Source: Allantophomopsis cytisporea (lineage: Eukaryota > Ascomycota > Leotiomycetes > Phacidiales > Phacidiaceae). Taken from it: 64,000 nucleotides of DNA. The position numbers were made by a program, and so were the translations under genes. This document shows, piece after piece, positions 1 to 9,686 of this stretch. The DNA lies in assembly GCA_024752435.1 (NCBI GenBank), contig CP103026.1:992001-1056000 (forward strand). The letters are read 5' to 3'. The notes beneath the pieces were generated by a model, which did not search any database, was not told the DNA's origin, and was given only the letters and a program-made list of their open reading frames with translations. Every line of letters starts with the position of its first letter. Position 1 is the stretch's first letter.

Positions 1-1076
1 GAAAGACTTTGGACTTCTAGAGTATATTCTATGTACTACTATCTGTGTATTGATGGTGGAGGGGAGCTGTTTCCGCCATCCACCCATCCATCATTGGATC
101 CTCTATCCTATTTTACGCAATAGGCGTACCTGCACGGTGGAATAGATTGGAATTAAGGTATTCAAAGTACCAGAATACGTCGGAGTATGGAGTTTTGCAC
201 CAAGGACCTATCGTCACCCGCATGACATTTTCATCGGGTAGTTGTTGGTCATCAACATGGCATACTCATTCCGGTGTGCTTGAACTGCATACAGATGATC
301 TACTTAGTATCCATAGAATATAGATGACTATATATACTATAGCAAACCAGTACTTTCTACCTTAAGTACTATACTACTCTCACTGCTTTCGTAATCCGAT
401 CCAGAAAACGAGTACGATGTACCTGAGTAGAATAACAGAATCTCAGCGCTAGAACTCTTGGAATCATGGCTTTCGATAGTGGAGTGATGGTCGGGAAGTG
501 GCAAAGGAACTGGAGGAAGGGGTCCTTTGGGGGGGGGGGTAGTGGTTTGTGAGGGTATTGGTCAAGGGTAGCGGTCAACCATCATCATCATCATTATCAT
601 CAAGGAGGTCAAGGTCTCCCTCCCTCCCTCCCCCCCTCCACTTGGGGAAAGCTTCGAGGCAATGCCACGGCACTTGGTCTGATACTTAGAGCATGCACGC
701 CATGTACGCCATGCTGTCCGATGAGAGCGATGGTGGGCTCTGGGAAATCTAAAATAAAAGCTCCGCCGCACAGGCTGTCTCTCCGTGATTTCTGAATTCC
801 TACGGAACTGACCTAGGACAGGGCCATACCGTAGAGAGACAATTGAGTTGGGGTCGTGGCGGGGGTGTATTGAGTGAGTTGAGTGAAAAGTATGACTTGG
901 TAATTACGCTGTAAATGAGATACGACTCGGAACTGGGCCAAGGTGAGGCCAAGTGACACAAGAGAGGGGTGAGTGAGTGTGTTATGAAGATTGAGGGGAG
1001 CAAGGGGAAAGGGTAAATACTAAGCGCTGCTTGCGATGTTGGCGTGGCCGTGGCAGTGGGAGTGGCAGTGAGTGAT

Positions 1077-1158
1077 TGAGTGAGTGAGTGAGTGAGAGAG
1101 AATGAATGAATGAATGAATGAATGAATGAATGAATGAATGAGAGCGTGAGTGAGTGAG
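1077..1158. repeat. Compound tetranucleotide microsatellite (TGAG)n-(AATG)n-(GTGA)n
   Basis: TGAG units run from about 1077, followed by ten AATG units at 1101-1140 and further GTGA units at 1147-1158. It is a perfect to near-perfect compound array in non-coding DNA and would be length-polymorphic. Confidence 0.9.
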
Positions 1159-2130
1159 TAGCAGACAAGAGGATGAGGGGGAGGGGCAGTCCAGGCGAAA
1201 GGAGGGAAAAGTCAAGGCTGGGATATGGGTGATGGGTACGTCAGGTGTACAAAAGTAGTGGACTAATAGTACGGCATGGGGGAGATATGAGTAAACGGGT
1301 CAGGTATGGACAGACAGTAAATTACAGTAGCCGGACCACAGCACCGAGTGAAGTAGCCAATACTTGATATTCGCAGTGTGATATGCTGTTGCTTGTGGTA
1401 TCCTATACTTTGCTAGCACAATGAATCTTCATTCTCGCCCTCTTGGTCCATGAATGAGTCGTCCGTCTAGTAGTGTACACGATCCTGAGGTCGGTAGGTC
1501 GGTAGGAAGGTAGGTACCTGACCGTATTCGAGGTATTCGGCTCTATGACTGCGTAGTGGCATGAGCGACATCTCCTTCTGCTTCAGCTTCCTGCAGATTG
1601 TCTGGGTGACTTTGGGCGCTGATGGGGACATTGACAGACACTTGGGTCTAGACCTAAAACAGCATCGAAAAAGACTCTCGATGCCTTTATTCTGAGTGGC
1701 GACTTGTGCGGAGTCTGTCATTGGTCAGACGGCTGATCCGGGAACTGTAAGTCTTAGCCGGAAGTGGATTGATGTGAATTTCTCAAGTTATCAGCGGTAC
1801 CACCAGTGCCACCAGTGCCACCAGTGCTACCAGTGCCACGCCCACCCAACAGCTTTGAGTCCAGGCAGAAGATCCCCACTTCTTTTCCTGCACCATCACA
1901 CATAGCCCGCCCTCTCTGGGTCAGGTATTCGACTGTTGTCTCCGGGTGCTTATGAATTACAACATACCAGAAGCCCGATCCTTTTCCATCATCCATAGAG
2001 TGAGAGCAGCGTGGTTCCGTGCAGTCAGTCAGGCAGTCGAGCAGGAGATATTCTACTTCCCCCGTGGATTATCATGATTTATCATGAAGTTCTCCAAGGC
2101 CAGTGGTGTAGTGTGCACCTTGCCTTGCCT

Positions 2131-2160
2131 TTGAATTAATTCAATTAATTCAATTAATTC
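2131..2160. repeat. AATTAATTC tandem repeat
   Basis: Three near-perfect nine-base units. The unit contains the palindrome AATTAATT. It lies at the upstream edge of the pyrimidine-rich leader of the gene at 3183. Confidence 0.8.
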
Positions 2161-2307
2161 TTCATTCATTGTACCCTCTCTCTTCTATTCTCGCTCTTAA
2201 TACCTTACGGTAATACTTCACTCTACTTTTACCTTTAATCCGCTAAGCTTCTTCTCTTCAAGCCTCCTACCCAAGTCTCTCAAACCTATTTATCTTTCTT
2301 TTTATTT

Positions 2308-2335
2308 CACCTTACCTTACCTTACCTTACCGTAC
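2308..2335. repeat. (CTTAC)n pentanucleotide repeat
   Basis: Five near-perfect CTTAC units. The reverse-complement unit recurs as GGTAA repeats at 31307-31330, upstream of another gene. Confidence 0.8.
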
Positions 2336-2558
2336 CTCTGATATCTTACCCTACGTCCCTCCCCAGCTTGCCCAGCACCCAATAAAAAACAATAAGAAAC
2401 AATAAGAAACAAAAGAAGAAAAAAGTGAAAGTCACCATACACAAACTCACCCGATCCTAAACTTCCAAAATCGATCTTCGTCCCACTCCTACCTCCCCAC
2501 TCCCTCCCACCACCACTTACATCCACACCTACACTTACACTTACACCTCACCTACACC

Positions 2559-2612
2559 TACATCCACATCCACATCCACATCCACACCCACACCCACACC
2601 CACACCCACACC
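2559..2612. repeat. CCACAT/CCACAC hexanucleotide array
   Basis: Hexamers ACATCC followed by ACACCC are repeated about nine times. The array lies in the C/A-rich leader about 600 bases before the start codon at 3183. Confidence 0.85.
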
Positions 2613-3171
2613 CTCCACGAATAAACACACACACATACATCCACCCATCAGCCACTCACAATCCTCTCACACTCAACATACATCTCCACAGCACCGCACT
2701 GGCATACCACACCACCCCAAACGCAAAAGCTAAACTTCGACCTCTCTCGCTCTCTTCTCACGCAAACCTCACTCTTCTTCCACTACAAATCACAATCACC
2801 CACCAAAAACATCAACATATCTTCACTCCCGAAATTCGACAACCAGAAAAAAAAGAAGAACACACACTACATCCGACCTTTACAACTACCTAACCCCACA
2901 ATTAACATAAATTAAAAAACCACAATCCATCGCATTTACGAGTCTGCTCTGTAAAAACAGAAAAAACCAGCATTCTATTAATACGTCCCTCATTCAGTTT
3001 GCCTGAGCTGATCTGGTTTTTACGAACCCACGGTCGGCACACACATCGGACGCTCTTCTTCCCTCTCCCTGCCGCATCGCAACTCCGACATCAACACGCT
3101 CAACCACCACGGACTACTCCCTCCAATCTCGCCATCATCCATCTCCATCAACAGTCTTCATACGCCATTCG

Positions 3172-3183
3172 ATGAGCCGATAA
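3172..3183 (+). promoter_or_regulatory. Minimal three-codon upstream ORF overlapping the main start (TAATG)
   Basis: ATG AGC CGA TAA at 3172-3183 ends in a stop whose last base is the first base of the main ATG at 3183 (TAATG). If the leader is transcribed through, ribosomes would end this tiny ORF exactly at the main start, an arrangement that allows termination-reinitiation control. The overlap is seen directly; the regulatory role is inference. Confidence 0.55.
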
Positions 3184-3857
3184 TGTCTTCCTACTACCAG
3201 TACCACGCTCACCAGCACCCAACCTCGGCCACCCCTCAGCCAACAGTTTCCGCACACGCACACCATGGAGGTCGTTCTCGCAGAGCTCCTCGTCTTTCCA
3301 CCTCGCAAAACTCTCACAAGCAGTTCAGAGGTGTACGGAGTATGAAGGAACTGACCGAAGCTGCATCGGTTACCTCCTTCCGTCAGACTTTTGAGCTCGG
3401 CAGAGGATTCGACTTGGATGACGACGCTGTCTTCTGTCCAAACCTCCTCACAGAAAGCGATGTCAGTACATCTCTGGAGGCTTTACCCCCCCTCCATACT
3501 AGCCACTGCACCCCGCTACCTGCTCATGATCACGTCGCTGACCCTGTTCCTTCACAGATGCAATCCATTCACTCCGGCTCTGACCGCTCTTCACTCTCGT
3601 CCGGCTCGCCTGAATCATCTCCAACCCAACAACCACAAACCGTCACGCCATCCTTCTCTCTCAACTCCGCGTCACACCCATACATCCCAACTGGCTTTCA
3701 GACACAGGCGAGTCTGAAGCTTCACCAGCCAGCGGCGACAAGAGCCCGAAATGCGATCCCAATCGTCAATCCCAGCACTGGTATCTCCATGGCTAGTCCT
3801 CCATCGTCGGTATCGCCTGCCAGGATGCACCAGCCACTTGGTCGTCGACAATGGTAA
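3183..3857 (+). CDS. Conserved fungal Ser/Pro-rich protein of unknown function
   Basis: A single-exon frame of 224 codons from ATG 3183 to the stop ending at 3857. The most ordered part is residues about 47-92, beginning KQFRGVRSMKELTEA and running through an FDLDDD and FCPNLL segment. I recognise this pattern from conserved uncharacterised proteins of filamentous ascomycetes but cannot name a function. The N-terminus is His/Gln/Tyr-rich. Residues about 110-224 are Ser/Pro/Gln-rich and probably disordered, with no signal peptide or membrane segment. The ATG is chosen because the conserved block follows it in frame and the upstream sequence is a non-coding pyrimidine-rich leader. A three-codon upstream ORF overlaps the start. 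The long leader and low-complexity protein suggest post-transcriptional control, which is inference. Confidence 0.7.
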   Translation: MSSYYQYHAHQHPTSATPQPTVSAHAHHGGRSRRAPRLSTSQNSHKQFRGVRSMKELTEAASVTSFRQTFELGRGFDLDDDAVFCPNLLTESDVSTSLEALPPLHTSHCTPLPAHDHVADPVPSQMQSIHSGSDRSSLSSGSPESSPTQQPQTVTPSFSLNSASHPYIPTGFQTQASLKLHQPAATRARNAIPIVNPSTGISMASPPSSVSPARMHQPLGRRQW

Positions 3858-6856
3858 ATTGGGATGACACCCTTCTTCTTTTCCGAAGCGGCTGTGTCAT
3901 ACAATTTGACCTGTCGCAATGACTGTTTTTTTGGCATAATCTTTCACTTCAATCCTGGCAGGCACCTGTTTCTCAGGCATCGACACTTCGACTACGACCA
4001 ATACCACATCCTCGGCTTGACCCGAGATCACCTCAACGGATTCTTTTGTACAAATTCACGATAAAAACCCTTTTGAGATAACGACTGGCGCGAAGAATAA
4101 TCGATACCTATGTTCAATTACTGAGTGATAGGTGTAATCTCCAGAGGAGAGGTGTTTTGAGCATTGCTGCATTTGCATTTGTTGCGTCTGGTGTTTGGAT
4201 GGCATTTGTTTTCACTATTGCGTTGCACGGTATAAAGGAGAAGCGGCGACTTCCCAATTGGTCACGAAAAAAAGACTATTAGAACGATTTCATTCTCTCG
4301 ATAACGGAATGGGTTGCAATTAGGCGGGTGTTATTACTTGTTGTGTTCCTACTTTTTTCAGGGTACATTTTTTTTGCTGGGGGACAATGGGATCATTCAA
4401 GGATTTCTTGTCTTTCACTCTTCTCTTTCCCCCGCCCCTCAGATCATCATCTTTCTTTTGGTCTTGTGGGTGAAGGAAGAAGGAGGGAATTTAGGGTGTC
4501 TGGGTCTTATTGAACAAAGCTTGTCTTGTGTTACTGTATGGTGTTGGATCATTGCTCTGGTGGGAACAATTTCAAAGCGCGTTGTGTGGGAGGATGGGGT
4601 GTGGTTGGGAAATGGCATTTACAATGATTCAGATCATGGGAACGGGGTGCACACGAAACTTAAATACATGCGAAGATTTTTTGTAGTCAGAAAGTCTGTT
4701 TTCTTCCTCGTTTTTCACTTCCATCTCTTTTGCGCGGACTTTGATTCTGTGGGGGGGGGTCCTTTTGTTACGCATCCTCAACTCTTGTTCCTGGGTCTTT
4801 TTTCTTTTTGGGTTTGGTTACATCGAATCTGGCACGAAACGGGGACCATTGGGGAATATTTTTGCAGTTTGAACTGAAAGTACTTTTTGCTTCATATATC
4901 CTCCGCTTGTTGCTCTTACGTTGAGAGCTGTGTTTTGTTCGAGATGAGCTGCTGCACAGTACAGTCTGATGAATCAATCTGCACCATCATTTATTTATCT
5001 GTGTGTTTTTGCTGTGATGTGTAAACGTATCCGTCTATAATGTGTGTGTCATGTTTATGAGGGATATGATCCACTTTTGGAAGTCTCGATGGCTATGATA
5101 AGATGCTTTTGATGTTCCTACTTGGTTTGGAGTTTACATGTTGCACTCATCACGAGAATGGTCCCTCATTTAGTAAGAATAATCACGAGACCTCCAATTG
5201 TAGGTACACGACTATATAAACCCCAACCTCTCGCTTTTCTCCTGAATACTCTAGTTCGGCACATTATCTGCTACCCTGACCCTATGAGACGACAGGCAGA
5301 CTATGAAGCCTTTTGCATAGGCTTCTACTTCTTTGCTGCTTGTAAGATCAGGTCCCACGATATGTCTGCGGAACATCTAATTTGATTCCCGAAGACTGGA
5401 GTCAACTTACAATGCCATGGAAGGTGATTTACCATGATTTATAGACCGGTTCGATATTCAAGCTGGGATCCGTGGCTCTGTCAGCTATTGTGCTGGAAGC
5501 TGCTGCTAATTGAGCATCAGGAGAACTCATGAATTACGACTGTCTGTCGACATCCTTTTCACATCGTCCCTGCCACTCTCTGGCCTCGTCCACAGCGGAA
5601 GGGAGGATGATTGAATTAATCTGGGTAGTAGGACTCAGAGACAATGTCTTCTTAGTCCAATCTTTCTGCTCTTGCGCCCATGTGGTCTTTGACTTGGGGG
5701 GTCCAGAGTGGTTATATACTCGACTAGTAGTGAGCTGAGGAGTAAATGTGTAGGACATAGTTAGAAGCATTGCGATAGGAGATGATGGGCATGACGACAC
5801 ATCGAACCTTGCTAATCGAGAGTTCATGCCAGAAGACATATGTATTGTGGTGTTGTTTAGTCTCATTCTTGAATAGACGGCGGTCGAGTTGACATTCAAA
5901 CCTCATGATCTCGACATCGAAGAACGCACAATGCTGAAGACGACAATCATATATACTATTCTTTCGGTGCTTACTATTGTTTTCTTCCTGTGCTCTTCCT
6001 ACTTCGTACTCTTTATCAAGACTGGTCTTCATGCTTCCGTATTCAAATTCACAACTTATTGGAGGTTGAACATTTAAGCAAGATGTCGAAACCGTGCTGG
6101 ATTTCTTGGGTGCTGCTCTAGGATTCCTACATTTACAATGCAACCCTTCTCTGTGTGTGTAATCTTGGCCTTCACGTGTCGTGCAATTCGCAAAATCACC
6201 GGCAACTACCATTGAGACTTGAAATATAGCGACTTATTGCGTCTGGGTGATGCTATTGCGTCGATGAGGGACGGGGAGGGGCAATACGGACAACTGCAGC
6301 CACCAACGCGCACTATGACGCTGTTGATGGGATGGCATGCTGAGGCTCGGTATTACTTTCGAAAAGTTGCGCAGTCACAGCTTCAGTCCAGCTTCAGCTA
6401 TTCTGCAAAGAGCTGCGAATGCGGGATCAACATGACATCTCTCCCAAAAGTGGTCATCAAATCAGGGACCCCGTACATCTTCATTCATCTCCACAGTAAT
6501 GATGCCTCCTTTTCCCGTAAAGAGATGGCAGTTTCGTTCGCACAAGCAATTGCCATTTCCTAGAGCAGATCGGCCGTAGACTGACCCCGCCAAGTCAAAG
6601 TAGCAGCGTAAGCGGTAGCTAAGTGTGCCATTAAAACAATGACGTCGGCATTGTACCTGGCCCTCGCCCATTACCCGAGGGAGTGAGGGACCAACCAGAT
6701 GATACACAACTATAAGCAGCACTCATATTCCTCTTCGACTTCTATCATATCCAAAGCAAACCATCATACAAATCCTCCTTCTTTCAATTAATTCTCCGCA
6801 CCCAAAAATCCATACCTCACTCACCCTTTTACCATAGTCTCCAGCGAACACACATC
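3858..6856. other. 3 kb without a supportable gene
   Basis: The first 1 kb after the stop at 3857 is T-rich and probably 3' UTR. A 187-codon open frame at 4314-4877 begins with TTG, is full of Phe/Leu/Trp and resembles translated T-rich UTR. Between 4.9 and 6.7 kb there are only short overlapping frames on both strands with no recognisable domain. The last 150 bases before 6857 are C/T-rich and look like the promoter and leader of the next gene. Confidence 0.55.
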
Positions 6857-7464
6857 ATGTCTTTCGCTATCAGAATGAGACCCATGGCGTGCAGAGTGGC
6901 TGCTCGCCCACTCGCCCAGAGACCGTTCTCCGTTTCCAGTATGAGAGCTTTGAAGGAAAGCGATCACAGTATGTATTCCAATCCATACATCTCATTATGA
7001 AAACAGATAAGATGTATCCTGAGATGCACAGAATATAACTGACGTAAACGTACTTGCCAGGCCACCCAGACGCAGCAGAGCAATATGAGACCCACAAGCA
7101 GGATCAACTTAAGAAGCAGAAGGAGGGCAAGGGACACTGGAAGCCGGAGTTGGCATCTAACAGCGAAGAGGCCGTATGTGTTTCCTGGCACAATCTTCGC
7201 TTTTGAATGATGAGGGAGACAGAGCTTGAGACTGACTGCCGTGTAGGTTGCAGCAGACCGTTCCCATGATGGCACGACACCCGAGGAATTGCAGAAGAAG
7301 ACGGCTGACCATGCTGAGAAAAAGCATAAGTAAGCCATATCAGTGCGTTGCTTTCGTTTGTTCTATCTTTCATGATGTTTACTTGTTTACTTGTCTCGCA
7401 CGATAAGAACTGTAGCTAATTGTCATGTTGCAGGGCGGGTACCAGCCAGGACAGCGGATTGTAA
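6857..7464 (+). CDS. Small conserved putative mitochondrial protein, four exons
   Basis: Four exons, 6857-6968, 7061-7173, 7247-7329 and 7434-7464, join in phase to a 112-residue protein. Every intron is GT-AG with GTATGT or GTAAGC donors. Residues 1-30 are rich in Arg, Ala and Ser with no acidic residue, ending near RPFSVSSMRA, a typical cleavable mitochondrial presequence. The rest is charged and hydrophilic: a KQDQLKKQKEGKGHWKPEL block at about residues 50-68, then SNSEEA, an ELQKKTADHAEKKHK segment and an AGTSQDSGL tail. I recognise the KEGKGHWKPELAS block as conserved in small uncharacterised ascomycete proteins but know no proven function. No exon is long enough to stand out alone, so ordinary ORF calling would miss this gene. 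It converges with the SNARE gene downstream. Confidence 0.75.
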
Positions 7465-8094
7465 ATACAGGTGCACAGTACAAGATGTGCTTGATTTTGA
7501 GAAACCATAGACTTGGAGAGCATGGATAGGCGGGTGTAACATTCATGTTTCCACGGGACACTTATGAGCATAGCAAATTCGATAATATCTCAGAATCTTG
7601 GCAATATTAATGTTTGACGTGATTTGTTAAAGGCCATTCGAGGAGAACCTGGAGCATCTGGAATTGATCGTTGATCGTTGATGTGTGGCTCATCTAAGTT
7701 GTGTCCAATCATTGCTACAGTGTCGTGCCGGTGTTGCGTGCAGCCTCTCCCACTATGGCGTTGGCCGAAAACAGTTTCCAGTTGACACTCATAACAAGTT
7801 TATCACACGTGAAAATGGGTGATAGTCACCATAGTCAACAGTTCCAAAGGAGGGTCTGAAGGTTCAATTATCTCGACAGCCTCGATCACTTGAGGTAATT
7901 CAATGGTGAACCATAATTGTAGCTACAAATATCACTTATCATGAATGAGAAGAAACACCTGTATTTCTCACTATGTGTATACTTCAAAAGAGAGCAGATC
8001 CCCAGACTAAACACCCATCCATTTGACACCATGCCATGCAAAAGAAACAAACCACGCTCCCACCTCCAAGCCCACACGAAAACCACAATACCAA
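7465..8094. other. Convergent intergenic region
   Basis: 630 bases between two stop codons facing each other (7464 plus, 8095 minus). I see no gene. It should hold the two 3' UTRs. Confidence 0.6.
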
Positions 8095-8991
8095 CTACTT
8101 CAAAATGATGATCAATAGAATCAGGATAATAATCAGGATGACAATAATAGTCATTGACATATTATCCTTTGCCTTCCTAGCCACCGTTCCCAGCTGCTTC
8201 CTTGCCTTATCAAGGCGGGACTGATGCCTGTCTACCCTCGCATCCACCTCATCCAACAATTGCACATGACTATCAAGCTCATCACCAATCTGTATAGAAA
8301 GCTCTCTCTGCCGCGAAATCGAGTCGCCTAGGCGATCCAACGCCTCATCTTGTTCAGCGATAACTTGGCTATGATACGCATGGATCTGTTGGTTATCTAG
8401 ATGCGATTGGTCCGGAGGGGAGGGATCATCGCGGTACGGGAAAAGCTCGTTGCGCGCTGCATCGTCGTCCTCGTTGGCCACCAGCGGATTGTCCGAGAAG
8501 CGCACGGATTTCGGCGAGTTTGCGGCATTCTTGTGCGCGGTCTTCTTGAGAAAGGAAGATGAGGGATGTGGTTTGGGCCGTGAGTTTGCGCGCGCGAAAT
8601 CAGTTGATAGTGAGGGGTCGTTGGGCTGCGAGAGACTGTCCGGTGTGGTGGTAGGATACCCGTGGAATTGAGATGTCAAGTCGTCGTATTGGGCTTGAAC
8701 ACTCTGCGCCGTTTCCCGCAGGCTGGACGCGGCTCTGTCCATTTGTTAGATTTTGGAAGATGAGTACGCTGCGTTCTTGCTAGAGTCTGCTCACGTTTGG
8801 TCGCCGCTTTCTTCTAATCTTGTGATCTCTGCCTGCACACCGTCTATTCCCTCGCGCAGCGACTCTAGTGATCGCGAAATATGCCCATCCTGAGATGTGG
8901 GCTCAAGGTTTAAGGAGATGGCTCTTTGTCGTTCTAGCAGAGAGAGCTTGATGTGATCGGAGAGGAGGAACAGTTGATTTGGATTCGACAT
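8095..8991 (-). CDS. Syn8-like Qc-SNARE (t-SNARE)
   Basis: Two exons on the minus strand, 8991-8795 and 8734-8095, give 278 residues. The intron has a GTGAGC donor and a CTAAC branch site ten bases before the ACAG acceptor. The N-terminal part (about 1-75) is helical, the middle is Ser/Pro/Asp-rich, and residues about 195-255 form a SNARE heptad helix starting near EALDRLGDSISRQ. A C-terminal anchor of Ile/Leu follows (about 258-277) with only one residue after it. This is the layout of endosomal syntaxin-8/Syn8-type Qc-SNAREs, which mediate endosome and vacuole fusion. The start at 8991 begins MSNPNQLFLLSDHIKLSLLE; a longer open frame upstream has no in-frame ATG that fits better. The usual ionic-layer Gln appears to be His222. 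It is divergent from the RING gene. Confidence 0.88.
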
Positions 8992-9468
8992 GGCGGAGTC
9001 CGGGCAGTGATGGTCGTCGAGATGTGTTGTTTTCAGCAAGAGACGAGTGTATTACAGCCGTTGGACAAGGAGAGAGTTCAGCAAATTTGTCGTCGGGAAA
9101 GGTAGTCGAGTCTCTGGACGGCACAAATTGCATCAATATAAATAAATATATTACGGTAGAGCGCAATGTGGTTTTTGATAGACGCAGCTTAGTCTTTACT
9201 TAGTGATAGTGGATAGGTAGGCAGTCGTAGGTATCGAAAGTCTTGGTTGGCGGAATATGGGGATGGGGGTTGCCGTCTCAACATCCAATGAGCATGTGAT
9301 TCGCGATAAGCTACTCTAACCGATAAGGTTCACTCTCCTGCAAGGTCCCGCCATAATGAGTTGGCCGTCGCTGATTCCAACTTACACTGTATCGACGAGT
9401 AGAGTGCATTCCTCTAAATTTCCCTGCCCCTCATAATAGCCTTCCCTCATATCCTCTCACATTACACA
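8992..9468. promoter_or_regulatory. Divergent promoter between SNARE and RING-finger genes
   Basis: About 480 bases separate the SNARE start (8991, minus) from the first upstream ATG of the RING gene (9469, plus). I see no gene in it. The stretch at 9400-9465 is C/T-rich, as is common just upstream of fungal start codons. Confidence 0.5.
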
Positions 9469-9525
9469 ATGCCTTTGCGATATGCTTGAATGCAACGTAC
9501 TTTAAATCCTCAGACGCGTTCATAA
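9469..9525 (+). promoter_or_regulatory. Two tandem upstream ORFs in the RING gene leader
   Basis: ATG at 9469 opens a six-codon ORF ending TGA at 9487-9489. The next base starts a second ATG (9490) whose 11-codon ORF ends TAA at 9523-9525. Neither is in the frame of the RING protein. They precede its first in-frame ATG at 9687 by about 160 bases. Their effect on translation is inference. Confidence 0.5.
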
Positions 9526-9686
9526 GCACTCAGCTTCAACCCCCACTTGGACCAGACATCCGCGAGACCGAACTTGCAATACAATCAAGTTTAAACGTGA
9601 CGACAGGGTCAATACCTACTCCAGATCGAATATTGAGACTCAAGACACTGGACAACATTTATCTGCCATCTCCAACATACGATACA

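Larger units (their letters stand above)
1..3171. other. Non-coding stretch with microsatellites and a long C/A/T-rich leader
   Basis: I see no gene here. The first 2 kb carry short tandem repeats (a run of 11 G at 529-539, TGAG and AATG repeats near 1077-1158, a nine-base CCAGTGCCA-like repeat at 1800-1840). From about 2130 the plus strand becomes strongly pyrimidine- and CA-rich with AATTAATTC, CTTAC and CCACAC repeats up to about 3170. This fits the promoter and long 5' leader of the gene that starts at 3183. Open frames here are repeat translations (for example runs of His-Ser) or lack an ATG, so I do not call them. Confidence 0.6.

Noticed and set aside
800..1215. Minus-strand frames with runs of His-Ser-Phe-Ile and Thr-His-Ser
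   Set aside because: They are translations of AATG and TGAG microsatellites in two frames, not genes.
4314..4877. 187-codon open frame rich in Phe, Leu, Trp and Val
   Set aside because: It begins with TTG rather than ATG and reads through T-rich sequence downstream of a stop codon; no family resemblance. It is most likely translated 3' UTR.
5931..6077. 48-residue frame with a hydrophobic stretch that could be a membrane peptide
   Set aside because: It overlaps an equally long frame on the other strand and lacks any conservation clue. Random AT-rich DNA gives such peptides.
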